Assembly (NCBI GenBank): GCA_947498505.1
Contig: CANMKG010000006.1
Location: 124,001 to 188,000, forward strand
Source: an uncultured Maribacter sp.
GTDB taxonomy: Bacteria; Bacteroidota; Bacteroidia; Flavobacteriales; Flavobacteriaceae
Direction of reading: 5' to 3'
DNA length: 64,000 nt
The position numbers were made by a program, and so were the translations under genes. The notes beneath the pieces were generated by a model. It searched no databases, had not been told where the DNA came from, and saw only the letters and a program-made list of their open reading frames with translations. The first letter of the stretch is position 1. Each line of letters opens with the position of its first letter. This document shows, piece by piece, positions 17,819-26,555 of the stretch.

Positions 17819-18922
17819 ATGGGATTACTTCTTTTTTACGCGTTTGTTTCTATTTTTTTCTCATTTCTATGCTCCATTTTGGAGGCAGTTCTTCTTAGTA
17901 TAACACCAACATTTATAAATGTTAAAAAGAAAGAAGGAAAAGCATATGCTCATACTTTTGAGGAGTTAAAAAAAGATGTAGATAAACCTTTAATCGCAAT
18001 ACTTACCTTAAATACAATTGCACATACCGTAGGAGCAATTTTAGTAGGGGTTCAGGCTAAGGTTGCTTATGCTCAAATGTACGGGCAAGCTTCAAAAACC
18101 TTTTTAGGGATAAGGTTTACAGAAGATATAATGGTAGGTGTTGTTTCTACCATAATGACCATTTTAATATTAGTAGCATCAGAAATTATACCTAAAACTA
18201 TAGGTGCTACCTATTGGAAGCAACTCGCAAACTTTACCGCAAAATCGTTAACAATAATGGTTTTGGCATTAAAATGGACAGGGTTGTTATGGTTGTTGCA
18301 GTTGTTTACAAAATTAGTGGGGGGCAAAGGACATCATGGTAGTGTTTTAAGTCGTGAAGACTTTACTGCAATGGCAGATATAGCGCATGAAGAAGGTGTT
18401 TTTCAGGAGTCAGAATCAAAGGTGATTAAGAACTTAATTAAGTTTGATGAGGTTTTGGCTAAAGATATTATGACTCCCCGTACCGTAATGAAGATTGCGG
18501 ATGAAAATATGCCTATTGAAACGTATTATAAAGAAAATGAAAAACTTCGTTTCTCTAGAATACCACTGTTTGGTGAAAGTATGGATCATATTACAGGCTA
18601 TGTTTTAAAGGATAATATATTTGAAGAGATTATTCATAAAAATGGTAATAAACCTTTAAATACTATCAAGCGAAACTTAATTACGACAACGCGTACAGCT
18701 CGTATACCGGAACTTTTTGAAACCTTAATAGAAAAAAGAGAACATATTGCTCTTGTTGTAGATGAGTTTGGTTCAGTAAGTGGCCTTGTAACGATGGAAG
18801 ATGTTATTGAAACACTATTGGGGCAAGAAATTATGGATGAGAGCGATAATGTGGAAGATCTTCAAAAATTTGCCAGAAAACAATGGGAAAATAGAGCAAA
18901 ACGTACGGGTTTAATTGATTAA
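17819..18922 (+). CDS. CNNM/CorC-type membrane protein with CBS pair
   Basis: Residues 1 to about 165 form a DUF21 (CNNM) membrane domain with hydrophobic helices at the N-terminus and near 95-150; residues about 185-335 carry the EEGVFQESESKVIKNLIKF linker and a CBS pair including DIMTPRTVMKI and HIALVVDEFGSVSGLVTMEDVIE. Such proteins are linked to Mg2+ or Co2+ efflux and are often named hemolysin family. The C-terminal CorC_HlyC domain is missing; at 367 aa this shorter form is common in Flavobacteriia. The gene is followed after 2 bp by the methyltransferase. Confidence 0.88.
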   Translation: MGLLLFYAFVSIFFSFLCSILEAVLLSITPTFINVKKKEGKAYAHTFEELKKDVDKPLIAILTLNTIAHTVGAILVGVQAKVAYAQMYGQASKTFLGIRFTEDIMVGVVSTIMTILILVASEIIPKTIGATYWKQLANFTAKSLTIMVLALKWTGLLWLLQLFTKLVGGKGHHGSVLSREDFTAMADIAHEEGVFQESESKVIKNLIKFDEVLAKDIMTPRTVMKIADENMPIETYYKENEKLRFSRIPLFGESMDHITGYVLKDNIFEEIIHKNGNKPLNTIKRNLITTTRTARIPELFETLIEKREHIALVVDEFGSVSGLVTMEDVIETLLGQEIMDESDNVEDLQKFARKQWENRAKRTGLID

Positions 18923-18924
18923 AA

Positions 18925-19398
18925 GTGGAAGAAGTCTATATTCAAAGTCCTTTAGGAGTAACCAAAATTATTGGTGATACAAATGGTATAGTTTCAATTA
19001 CAGTATTAAACAATAATGAACCTATAAGTGATATTGTTCCAGAAGTGTTGGAAGATGCTGTATACCAACTTCATGAGTACTTTGCTGAAGAACGAAAGAC
19101 TTTTAGTCTAACACTTAATCCTCAAGGAACCGAATTTCAAAAAAAAGTATGGGATGAGTTACTAAATATTCCGTTTGGAAAAACCGTTTCGTATTTGGAC
19201 TTGTCTAAAAAATTAGGAGACCCAAAAGCCATTAGGGCAGTAGCCGCGGCCAATGGTAAAAACCCGCTTTGGATTGTTGTTCCTTGTCATAGAGTAATTG
19301 GTAGCGATGGCTCTCTAACAGGTTATGCAGGTGGATTACATCGGAAAAAGTGGTTATTAGAACATGAGAGCCCAGTAAAGCAACAATCACTCTTTTAA
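18925..19398 (+). CDS. ogt: Methylated-DNA-protein cysteine methyltransferase
   Basis: It removes O6-alkyl groups from guanine by transfer to its own cysteine. The active-site block VVPCHRVIGSDGSLTGYAGG holds Cys121, preceded by the DNA-binding helix region VSYLDLSKKLGDPKAIRAV with the Arg finger. A GTG start at 18925, two bases after the upstream stop, gives MEEVYIQSPLG, the normal N-terminus; no better ATG exists. Length (157 aa) is typical of the stand-alone enzyme without an Ada domain. Confidence 0.93.
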   Translation: MEEVYIQSPLGVTKIIGDTNGIVSITVLNNNEPISDIVPEVLEDAVYQLHEYFAEERKTFSLTLNPQGTEFQKKVWDELLNIPFGKTVSYLDLSKKLGDPKAIRAVAAANGKNPLWIVVPCHRVIGSDGSLTGYAGGLHRKKWLLEHESPVKQQSLF

Positions 19399-19621
19399 TT
19401 TTTTACAGACTACCAAGTTTGTTTACCTAATTTTAAGGCACTATTTTCTTCTTAAAATATACATTTCATCGAAGTTTTATTTTTAATAGTCTTTCAATAC
19501 ACTATTTAATAACTGTTTTGGAAGTAAAAAAACAAACTCATTGGTCGGTTTCTTGAAAAATGCCAAAAAATCATCTAAAATCTGTATTTTAAACCACCAT
19601 TTACTATTAAAACTAAACACA

Positions 19622-20335
19622 ATGCTATATAAAATTAGTTTAGAACATATCCTTTTTTTGGACATTGAGACTGTTCCTGAGCAGGAAAATTATAATGAGC
19701 TGGATGCTGTTAAACAAGAATTATGGGAGCATAAATCGCAATACCAGCGCAAAGATGATTTTACGGCTGAAGAATTTTATGAAAGAGCTGGAATTTGGGC
19801 TGAATTTGGTAAAATTATATGTATATCGGTTGGGTATTTTAATTTTAAGGGAGCGGATAGAACTTTTAGAGTTACCACTTTTCAAGGAGATGAATCTGTA
19901 CTCTTAAAGGAGTTTAAAAATTTGTTGGAAACACATTTTGGTTCAGTAAAGCACTTACTTTGTGGTCATAATGCTAAAGAATTTGATTTTCCGTATATCG
20001 CCAGAAGAATGATTATTCATGGCATTGAACTTCCGTATAAACTAAATCTTTTTGGAAAAAAACCATGGGAAATCCCTCATTTAGATACTATGGAGTTATG
20101 GAAATTTGGGGATTACAAGCACTTTACATCCCTTAAACTTATGGCAAACGTTCTGGGGATACCTTCACCCAAGGAAGATATAGATGGTAGTATGGTTCGG
20201 GAAGTGTATTATATTGATAAGGATATAGATCGTATTTGTAACTATTGTGAGTTGGATGTAATTACAACGGCTCAAGTGTTTCTTCGCTTGCGAAACGAGG
20301 AGCTTTTGGAGGAGTCTGAAATAAAAAGAATATAA
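19622..20335 (+). CDS. PolB-type 3'-5' exonuclease
   Basis: The ATG at 19622 is chosen because the conserved N-terminus MLYKISLEHILFLDIETVPE begins there; the frame is open further upstream but the added residues look like leader. FLDIETVPE supplies the Exo I Asp/Glu pair, GHNAKEFDFPYIARR the Exo II block with Asp, and RICNYCELDVITTAQVFLR the Exo III block. This is the predicted DnaQ-like exonuclease family found as stand-alone proteins (237 aa). It probably trims 3' ends in DNA repair or RNA turnover; the substrate is not known. Confidence 0.88.
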   Translation: MLYKISLEHILFLDIETVPEQENYNELDAVKQELWEHKSQYQRKDDFTAEEFYERAGIWAEFGKIICISVGYFNFKGADRTFRVTTFQGDESVLLKEFKNLLETHFGSVKHLLCGHNAKEFDFPYIARRMIIHGIELPYKLNLFGKKPWEIPHLDTMELWKFGDYKHFTSLKLMANVLGIPSPKEDIDGSMVREVYYIDKDIDRICNYCELDVITTAQVFLRLRNEELLEESEIKRI

Positions 20336-20339
20336 TATA

Positions 20340-21317
20340 CTAATCGTTATATTTTAACTGAATATACACTGGAAAATGGTCACTATAACCACCCAGATAT
20401 TTTTTTCCAGCGTAAGTTCTAAAGGGGTTACCCTTGTATTTTCCTTTATATTCTTTTAAAAATTCTTCGTTAAATATTTTTGCTTGCTCAAAACTGTGTG
20501 TGTCTTTTTCATAGTTTAAAAAACTATACGAGATAAGAATCTGGTCAAACATACTCCATTTTCCATTATAGTTCGAGGTTCCTTGTTCTGCTGGAAAATG
20601 TAATTTTTCCATAGGGTTGTGCAAGTTAGAGTCTTCTAATAGAACTTTAATACTTTTTGAATGCGGATTGGCATTAAAGTCTCCCATTACAATGTAATTT
20701 GGGTCTAAATGAGTTTCTTCAATCTTATGCATAAATGCTTTTAGCGTTTCAGCAGCGGCAATACGTTTTTCTTGTGTAACATCTTCTCCACTTCTTCTTG
20801 ATGGCCAATGATTCACAAAAACATGAACTTCTTCGTTATTTAGCTTACCCTTTACATATAAAATATCTCTTGTAGTATCTCTTTGTCCTTCATCATCATA
20901 AATTAATAGGGGAATAGGTTCAGAATGGATGACTTCAAATTTTTTATCATCATATAATAAAGCGGTATCTATACCACGTTCATCTGGAGACTCGTAATGA
21001 ACATAGCTATAGTCATATTCATTAAGAGGTTTTGTTTTTAATAAATCTTTTAAAACTTCTTTGTTTTCAACTTCTGCAAGACCTATTAACACCGAAGGGT
21101 TTTCAGTAAATTCGAGACCAATTTTAGAAATGGTTTTAGAAAGCTTCGAGAGTTTTTTATGATATCTTTTTTTTGTCCAATTTTTATATCCGTCAGGAGT
21201 AAAATCATCATCTAACGTATCCTCATCGTCTTTAACATCAAAAAGGTTTTCTAAATTATAAAATGCAACGGTATAAAGGTTTGCCTTTTTTTCTTTCTTA
21301 AAAACTGAAAAGCTCAT
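20340..21317 (-). CDS. Endonuclease/exonuclease/phosphatase family protein
   Basis: The EEP fold is clear: VAFYNLENLFD near the start, LIGLAEVENKEVL with the catalytic Glu, HVFVNHWPSRRSGE, YIVMGDFNANP with the Asp/Asn pair, and YSDHFPVYIQL with the Asp-His at the end. Members cleave nucleic acids, inositol phosphates or similar phosphodiesters using Mg2+. No signal peptide is obvious, so it is probably cytosolic. It converges with the exonuclease gene, leaving only 4 bp between stops, and is divergent from hflX. Confidence 0.9.
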   Translation of the reverse strand: MSFSVFKKEKKANLYTVAFYNLENLFDVKDDEDTLDDDFTPDGYKNWTKKRYHKKLSKLSKTISKIGLEFTENPSVLIGLAEVENKEVLKDLLKTKPLNEYDYSYVHYESPDERGIDTALLYDDKKFEVIHSEPIPLLIYDDEGQRDTTRDILYVKGKLNNEEVHVFVNHWPSRRSGEDVTQEKRIAAAETLKAFMHKIEETHLDPNYIVMGDFNANPHSKSIKVLLEDSNLHNPMEKLHFPAEQGTSNYNGKWSMFDQILISYSFLNYEKDTHSFEQAKIFNEEFLKEYKGKYKGNPFRTYAGKKYLGGYSDHFPVYIQLKYND

Positions 21318-21367
21318 TATTATCTTTTAGGTGAGCAAATTTAATAAAATAGCTTAGCTGATTTGTT

Positions 21368-21375
21368 TAATTTTG
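21368..21375 (+). promoter_or_regulatory. Probable -7 element of hflX
   Basis: TAATTTTG matches TAnnTTTG exactly, 15 nt before the chosen ATG, giving a leader of about 10 nt. No TTG is seen 19-21 nt further upstream. Confidence 0.45.
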
Positions 21376-21390
21376 CACTTTATATATTCT

Positions 21391-22602
21391 ATGTTAGAGA
21401 AGAAGAAACACGAATACGAAAAAGCGGTTCTTATTGGGGTTATTAATAAAGAGCAAAACGAAGTAAAAGTAACCGAGTATTTAGACGAATTAGAATTTCT
21501 TACTTATACTGCTGGTGGTGAAGTAATCAAACGCTATGTTCAGCGTATGGATATTCCTAATCCAAAAACATTAATTGGAAGTGGAAAAATGTTGGAGATT
21601 GAAGCCTTTGTAAAAGAAAAAGGCGTTGGCTCAGTAATTTTTGATGATGAACTTTCTCCGGGGCAGCAACGTAACATTGAAAAACAACTGCGTTGTAAAA
21701 TTATAGATCGTACAAGTTTAATTCTAGATATTTTTGCGCAACGTGCTCAAACAAGCTATGCAAGAACACAGGTTGAGCTTGCACAATACGAATACCTTTT
21801 GCCAAGACTAACAGGCTTATGGACACACCTTGAACGTCAAAAAGGAGGTATTGGAATGCGTGGACCTGGTGAAACGGAAATTGAAACTGATAGACGTATA
21901 GTTCGTGATCGCATTACCTTACTTAAAAAGAAGCTGTTAAAAATTGATAAACAAATGGAGACCCAACGAGGTAATCGTGGGGCTTTGGTACGTGTTGCGT
22001 TAGTAGGGTATACCAATGTAGGTAAATCTACTTTAATGAATGTAATTAGCAAAAGTGAGGTATTTGCTGAAAATAAACTTTTTGCAACTTTAGATACTAC
22101 GGTTCGTAAAGTGGTTATTGGCAATCTTCCTTTTCTTTTAAGTGATACTGTAGGTTTCATTAGAAAACTACCCACGCAGTTGGTAGAGAGCTTTAAAAGT
22201 ACTTTAGATGAAGTGCGCGAGGCTGATTTGCTTTTACATGTAGTAGATATATCTCACCCTCAATTTGAGGAACATATAGATTCTGTACATCAAATTTTGT
22301 CAGAAATTAAAAGTGCAGATAAAAAAACCATCATGGTTTTTAACAAAATTGACCAATACAAGCACGAAACTATTGATGAAGATGATTTAGTCACCGAAAA
22401 AACTAATAAACATTTTACTATTGGTGAATGGAAACAAACTTGGATGGAAAAAGTAGGGGATAGGGCATTATTTATTTCGGCACTTAATAAAGAGAATTTA
22501 GATGAGTTTCGTAAACGTGTTTATGATGAGGTTAGAGACATTCATGTAACTCGTTTTCCGTATAACAACTTTTTATATCCAGAGCATTTGGATGAGTATT
22601 AG
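21391..22602 (+). CDS. hflX: GTPase HflX
   Basis: HflX is a ribosome-associated GTPase that splits stalled 70S ribosomes under stress. The N-terminal HflX domain shows NPKTLIGSGKMLEIE and VIFDDELSPGQQRNIE; LERQKGGIGMRGPGETEIE is the family linker; the G domain follows with GYTNVGKST (G1), DTVGFIRKLP (G3) and NKIDQ (G4). The ATG at 21391 is preferred over 21373 because it follows the -7 box at proper distance. Length (403 aa) is normal. The apparent transcript runs over a 280-bp trailer to a terminator at 22879-22902. Confidence 0.95.
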   Translation: MLEKKKHEYEKAVLIGVINKEQNEVKVTEYLDELEFLTYTAGGEVIKRYVQRMDIPNPKTLIGSGKMLEIEAFVKEKGVGSVIFDDELSPGQQRNIEKQLRCKIIDRTSLILDIFAQRAQTSYARTQVELAQYEYLLPRLTGLWTHLERQKGGIGMRGPGETEIETDRRIVRDRITLLKKKLLKIDKQMETQRGNRGALVRVALVGYTNVGKSTLMNVISKSEVFAENKLFATLDTTVRKVVIGNLPFLLSDTVGFIRKLPTQLVESFKSTLDEVREADLLLHVVDISHPQFEEHIDSVHQILSEIKSADKKTIMVFNKIDQYKHETIDEDDLVTEKTNKHFTIGEWKQTWMEKVGDRALFISALNKENLDEFRKRVYDEVRDIHVTRFPYNNFLYPEHLDEY

Positions 22603-22818
22603 TATCTGAATTAGGTAGTTCATCGATCAATTTAAACACTTGATTTTTTTCACAACATTATAGGGATACTTCACAACATAAATTGCTGAAAAACTTAAGA
22701 GTCGTTATATCTTTGGAGTGTAATTAAGTGATAGTGTTTTACCCAAATCCATTGTCAGAGCTTAACCGAAAATGTAGTGTTGATTTCCCCAAAATCGATA
22801 CTTAACCAAATTAAAAAA
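22603..22818 (+). other. Non-coding trailer after hflX
   Basis: About 216 bases without a convincing reading frame. It holds short motifs only: CACAACAT twice (around 22650-22680) and a weak dyad GATTTCCCCAAAATC near 22774. Nothing resembling a known RNA was recognised. Together with the repeat and terminator that follow, it would form an unusually long 3' region on the hflX transcript or a separate small RNA. Confidence 0.35.
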
Positions 22819-22859
22819 GATTACCCAATCTTACAGATTACCCAATCTTACAGATTACC
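22819..22859 (+). repeat. Tandem 17-bp repeat, 2.4 copies, each with a dyad
   Basis: The unit GATTACCCAATCTTACA occurs at 22819-22835 and 22836-22852 without a mismatch, followed by GATTACC at 22853-22859. Each full unit contains AGATT-ACCC-AATCT (with the preceding A), so every copy can fold into a small hairpin. It lies 20 bp before a rho-independent terminator. It is too short and lacks spacers, so it is not a CRISPR array. Confidence 0.85.
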
Positions 22860-22878
22860 TACTTATCAAAAAAATAAG

Positions 22879-22902
22879 GCCCTTTGCAAAAAGGGCTTTT
22901 TT
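22879..22902 (+). terminator. Rho-independent terminator (plus strand)
   Basis: A perfect 7-bp stem GCCCTTT / AAAGGGC with a GCAA tetraloop is followed directly by six T. It is the first good terminator after hflX. Confidence 0.88.
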
Positions 22903-22927
22903 ATGCATTAAAATTTAGAGTTTATGT

Positions 22928-22953
22928 AAAAAAAAGCTCCTCAATTGAGGAGC
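22928..22953 (-). terminator. Rho-independent terminator (minus strand) after DUF3078 gene
   Basis: On the minus strand the perfect stem GCTCCTC / GAGGAGC with an AATT loop (22936-22953) runs into eight T. It begins 27 bases after the stop of the DUF3078 gene. Confidence 0.9.
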
Positions 22954-22979
22954 CTTCAAATATTTTAATTGTTCTTTGA

Positions 22980-23909
22980 CTAGAACGCATAGTTAAGACC
23001 AAATAACCAATACGTTTGTAGTTCGTTATCGATACTATCAAAAGTGGCATTTGTATCTCCATCTGCACGGGTAAGCTCATAGTTTAAGGCCTCTTGTTTG
23101 TTATCTCTTAGTCCAAATTCAAAACCTAAACCAATTCCGTTCCAAATGGTATATCCAAAAGAGTTAATCCATGTCCAGTTAGATAAATCACCATCTTTAT
23201 AACTCTGAAAGGTAGAGAAGTTAGATTTAAAGTTTACTTTACCTATTTTTCTAGTATAGTCCGCAACTATTTTTGCACCAAATGAAGAGTCAAAAACGGC
23301 ATCGTTATCTGCAAATACAAAATTGTAGTTTAGTGGATGAATAACTACAACTAAATCTTGAATAGGTGTCCAAGTAGCACCAATACCTAAATCTAAATAT
23401 CCAGGGTCATTAAAATTATTTAAAATGGTAGTTCTATATTCTCCAAGAGCGGATATGGCCATAGTTTTAGTTAAATTACGACCATATAGCGAAGAAATGG
23501 TAAAAACGTCCGTAGCTTCTTTAAAACTATCATCATCAGTTGAATCGTCTTTATCATCAAACTTTACCCAGCCTAAATTAACGTTGGCAGCATTTCTCCA
23601 AAAGAATTTTTCTTGTTTAAGATTGGCAAAACCATTTATTGTAACACCGATATTTCCAGAAGCGTTATTTGGTGTACCCTGCGCATACCAATTACTAAAT
23701 CCAGAAAGGTTAGCGCCAATAGTACCAAAAGCACCTTTTTTCCACCCTGGTAAAGCATCAATTTTGGATTGTAAAGCATCAACTCTTGCTTGGATAGCTG
23801 CAATGGAGTCTTTTTTTGGGGCTTGTTCAGCTTTTAATTCTTCTAACGTTTGAGCATAAGTACTTGAGAGCGCAAATACTGCAATTAACGCGAATAATAC
23901 TTTTTTCAT
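22980..23909 (-). CDS. DUF3078 outer-membrane beta-barrel-like protein
   Basis: A signal peptide (MKKVLFALIAVFALSSTYAQ) is followed by a short coiled coil around residues 21-53 (LEELKAEQAPKK then IAAIQARVDALQSKIDAL) and a beta-rich body with alternating aromatic/polar strands such as FSNWYAQGTPNNASGNIGV, ending in a C-terminal aromatic (YAF). The body matches the DUF3078 family common in Bacteroidota, thought to be an outer-membrane barrel; ligand unknown. Length 309 aa. The gene is followed by its own terminator and may be a separate unit 71 bp after the DUF2480 gene. Confidence 0.85.
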   Translation of the reverse strand: MKKVLFALIAVFALSSTYAQTLEELKAEQAPKKDSIAAIQARVDALQSKIDALPGWKKGAFGTIGANLSGFSNWYAQGTPNNASGNIGVTINGFANLKQEKFFWRNAANVNLGWVKFDDKDDSTDDDSFKEATDVFTISSLYGRNLTKTMAISALGEYRTTILNNFNDPGYLDLGIGATWTPIQDLVVVIHPLNYNFVFADNDAVFDSSFGAKIVADYTRKIGKVNFKSNFSTFQSYKDGDLSNWTWINSFGYTIWNGIGLGFEFGLRDNKQEALNYELTRADGDTNATFDSIDNELQTYWLFGLNYAF

Positions 23910-23980
23910 AATGTAATTTGTTAAGTGTTTATTTTTTTAGAACCGCAAATGTACTAAAAGTCACATCTGTAAAGAATAAT

Positions 23981-24487
23981 TTATTTATTTTTAAATAAAG
24001 GAACTGAAGAACAGGCTTCTCCATACATAACACTCCTTGCTACAGTCTGAATTTTAGTTGTTAACCATAAATATGCATTTGGCGGTACTGGTTTGTTGCT
24101 ACAACCTTTTATAATTACCGGCTTGTCTTTGAACGCTGAAACATCAATTTTTTCAATTATAGATTGATAAATAGAGGTTTCCAATTGTTCCAAGTTTCCT
24201 TGAACGGTAAGTTTGGCAAAAACGCTTAGTTTGGTGCCAATTAACATATATGCCCATCCTGGAATAATAGCTTCTTCGGAGCAATGGAGCGCAACGTACG
24301 CATTTTGATATTGTTCCCAATTGTGTTGGGCTACATGTTCTCTAAAATCTTTTTCTTTTAAGATTACACCTTCATATAACCAATCTTTAATATCTAGCAA
24401 GATGCGTTTACCTTCGGGATAATAATCCTCAAGGTTAACAGTAATCAATTTGCTTTGAGCAACTCTATTTACAATTTCATCTTCCAT
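23981..24487 (-). CDS. DUF2480 family protein
   Basis: A 168-residue soluble protein opening MEDEIVNRVAQSKLITVNLEDYY-type sequence and containing KDWLYEGVILKEKDFREH, VALHCSEEAIIPGWAYML and a C-terminal IIKGCSNKPVPPNAYLWLT block with Cys, which are the DUF2480 features. The family is restricted to Bacteroidota and regularly sits at the end of the SUF operon, as here, 16 bp after the sufT-like gene, so a link with Fe-S assembly is likely. The molecular role is not known. Confidence 0.87.
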   Translation of the reverse strand: MEDEIVNRVAQSKLITVNLEDYYPEGKRILLDIKDWLYEGVILKEKDFREHVAQHNWEQYQNAYVALHCSEEAIIPGWAYMLIGTKLSVFAKLTVQGNLEQLETSIYQSIIEKIDVSAFKDKPVIIKGCSNKPVPPNAYLWLTTKIQTVARSVMYGEACSSVPLFKNK

Positions 24488-24503
24488 GGCGAAAGGAAAA
24501 ATT

Positions 24504-24821
24504 TTAAAGAAGTCCTATTTCTAGTTTGGCTTCCTCACTCATTAAATCTTGAGTCCAAGGTGGATCAAAAGTAATTTCAACTTCAGCATCGACAACGGCA
24601 TCTAATGATTTTACTTTTTCTTCTACTTCAGCTGGTAAACTCTCCGCAACAGGGCAGTTGGGAGAAGTTAGGGTCATTAATATTTTAACTTGATTATCTT
24701 CATTTACGAAAACGTCATAAATTAATCCCAACTCGTAAATGTCAACAGGTATTTCTGGATCGTAAATGGTTTTTAAAACATTTACGATTTTTTCTCCTAG
24801 TTCTTTCGTATCGATACTCAT
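24504..24821 (-). CDS. SUF-associated DUF59/MIP18 family protein (SufT-like)
   Basis: The 105-residue protein has the DUF59 signature YDPEIPVDIYELGLIYDV, then LTSPNCPVAESLP with the reactive Cys, and ends with FDPPWTQDLMSEEAKLELG-like sequence. DUF59 proteins assist transfer of Fe-S clusters to targets in the cytosol. It follows sufE by 8 bp in the SUF operon. Sometimes named SufT or PaaD-like; the operon context favours the SUF role. Confidence 0.92.
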   Translation of the reverse strand: MSIDTKELGEKIVNVLKTIYDPEIPVDIYELGLIYDVFVNEDNQVKILMTLTSPNCPVAESLPAEVEEKVKSLDAVVDAEVEITFDPPWTQDLMSEEAKLEIGLL

Positions 24822-24829
24822 ATGATATT

Positions 24830-25252
24830 TTATTTAAGTTGTGTTTGGTATGCTACAGCATATAACTTAAGCTGCTTAATCATACTCACTAATCCATTTG
24901 CTCTAGTAGGAGACAAATGTTCTTTTAAACCAATTTCATCAATAAAATTGGTGTTAGCATCAATAATGTCCTGCGGTTTTTGTTCACTGAATGAACGAAC
25001 TAATATTGCAATTATACCTTTCGTTATAATTGCATCGCTATCTGCTGTAAAAACCAATTTATCATTATCTAATTCGGCATGAACCCATACTTTACTTTGA
25101 CAACCTTTTATAATATTATCGTCAGTTTTGTATTGGTCTTCAATTAAAGGAAGCGATTTTCCTAACTCAATCATATATTCATAGCGCTGCATCCAATCAT
25201 CAAACATTGAAAATTCATCAACAATTTCTTCCTGTATTTCCTTTATGCTCAT
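24830..25252 (-). CDS. sufE: Sulfur acceptor protein SufE
   Basis: SufE accepts persulfide sulfur from SufS and passes it to SufBCD. The visible signature is DDWMQRYEYMIELGKSLP, then DNIIKGCQSKVWVHA with the acceptor Cys, and GLKEHLSPTRANGLVSMI at the C-terminus. Length (140 aa) is standard. It lies 74 bp after sufS and is followed closely by the DUF59 gene. Confidence 0.95.
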   Translation of the reverse strand: MSIKEIQEEIVDEFSMFDDWMQRYEYMIELGKSLPLIEDQYKTDDNIIKGCQSKVWVHAELDNDKLVFTADSDAIITKGIIAILVRSFSEQKPQDIIDANTNFIDEIGLKEHLSPTRANGLVSMIKQLKLYAVAYQTQLK

Positions 25253-25326
25253 TTGCTATATTTTATACAAAAGTACAATAAGTGTTAGTGGTTGCCAACA
25301 ATTTAAGATAATGATAACTGGTTAGG

Positions 25327-26550
25327 CTATTGAAGCATGTTTTGAGCGCGTTTAACGCCCTCGACCAAGATATCTATTTCATCTTTCGTGTTGTAAAAAC
25401 TAAAACTTGCACGGATAGTTCCTGGAATTTTATAGAAGTCCATTATAGGTTGCGCACAATGATGTCCTGTTCTAACAGCAACACCTAATTTATCTAGAAT
25501 ACTTCCGATATCATAAGGGTGTAGACCTTCTATATTAAAAGAAATTACAGATGTTTTTTCTTTAGCAGTGCCATATATTTTGAGTTTGTCAATAGTTAAG
25601 AGTTGCTCTGTTGCGTAGGATAGGAGTTCATGCTCATATTCGGCAATTGTTTGAAATCCAATTCCGCTCATATAATCTAATGCAGCAGCAAAAGCTATTC
25701 CACCACAAATATTTGGTGTTCCGGCTTCAAATTTATGCGGTAGGTCTGCGTAAGTAGTTTTTTCAAAGGTAACTTCGGCAATCATTTCACCTCCTCCTTG
25801 GTAGGGAGGTAATTTGTTAAGCCATTCTTCTTTGCCATAGAGTATACCAGTTCCTGTTGGTCCACACATTTTATGTGCAGAAACTGTATAAAAATCAACA
25901 TTTAGCTCTTGCATGTCAGCTTTTATATGGGGAGCTGCCTGAGCACCATCAATTAAAACCGCAGCACCAACCTCATGTGCTTTATTAATTATCTGTTTAA
26001 TTGGGTTCACAGTGCCTAAGGCATTAGAAACATGATTGCAAAAAACTAATTTGGTTTTTGTTGAAAGTAAATTTTGATACGCATCCATTAAAAGTTCTCC
26101 ATCTAAATTCATGGGAATAACTTTTAATATAGCTCCGGTACGTTCACATAACATTTGCCAAGGCACAATGTTTGAGTGATGCTCCAACGCAGAAACAATA
26201 ATTTCATCTCCTGACTGTAAAAGAGCTGAAAATCCGTTGGCAACTAAATTGATACTATGTGTAGTTCCGGAAGTGAAAATTACTTCATGAGCTTTTGCAA
26301 TATTAAAATGCTTCTGTATTGTATGTCGTGCTTGCTCATACTTGTCTGTTGCCTCTTGTGATAATGCATGCACTCCACGATGAATATTTGCATTGTAGGT
26401 GCTGTAATAATCTACAATAACATCAATAACTTGTTGTGGAGTTTGAGATGTAGCGGCATTGTCAAAATACACTAATGGTTTTCCGTTAACCTCTCGGCTT
26501 AAAATGGGAAAATCTCGACGAATAGAGGAAACATTAAAGGTATCGTTCAT
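25327..26550 (-). CDS. sufS: Cysteine desulfurase SufS
   Basis: A PLP enzyme that removes sulfur from cysteine as a persulfide. The N-terminal YFDNAATSQTPQQVID, the HRGVHALSQEATDKYE block, the PLP lysine in FYTVSAHKMCGPTGTGIL and the catalytic Cys in VRTGHHCAQPIMDFY identify group II (SufS) desulfurases. Length (407 aa) is typical. It starts 5 bp after the sufD stop. Confidence 0.96.
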   Translation of the reverse strand: MNDTFNVSSIRRDFPILSREVNGKPLVYFDNAATSQTPQQVIDVIVDYYSTYNANIHRGVHALSQEATDKYEQARHTIQKHFNIAKAHEVIFTSGTTHSINLVANGFSALLQSGDEIIVSALEHHSNIVPWQMLCERTGAILKVIPMNLDGELLMDAYQNLLSTKTKLVFCNHVSNALGTVNPIKQIINKAHEVGAAVLIDGAQAAPHIKADMQELNVDFYTVSAHKMCGPTGTGILYGKEEWLNKLPPYQGGGEMIAEVTFEKTTYADLPHKFEAGTPNICGGIAFAAALDYMSGIGFQTIAEYEHELLSYATEQLLTIDKLKIYGTAKEKTSVISFNIEGLHPYDIGSILDKLGVAVRTGHHCAQPIMDFYKIPGTIRASFSFYNTKDEIDILVEGVKRAQNMLQ

Positions 26551-26555
26551 TTTTA

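Noticed and set aside
21837-22175. 112-residue open frame on the minus strand inside hflX
   Set aside because: Shadow of the G domain of hflX, no independent support.
22819-22859. CRISPR-like tandem repeats
   Set aside because: Units are only 17 bp, directly joined without spacers, with no cas genes in the window.
23425-23853. 142-residue open frame on the plus strand
   Set aside because: Antisense to the DUF3078 gene, whose signal peptide and family blocks are clear.
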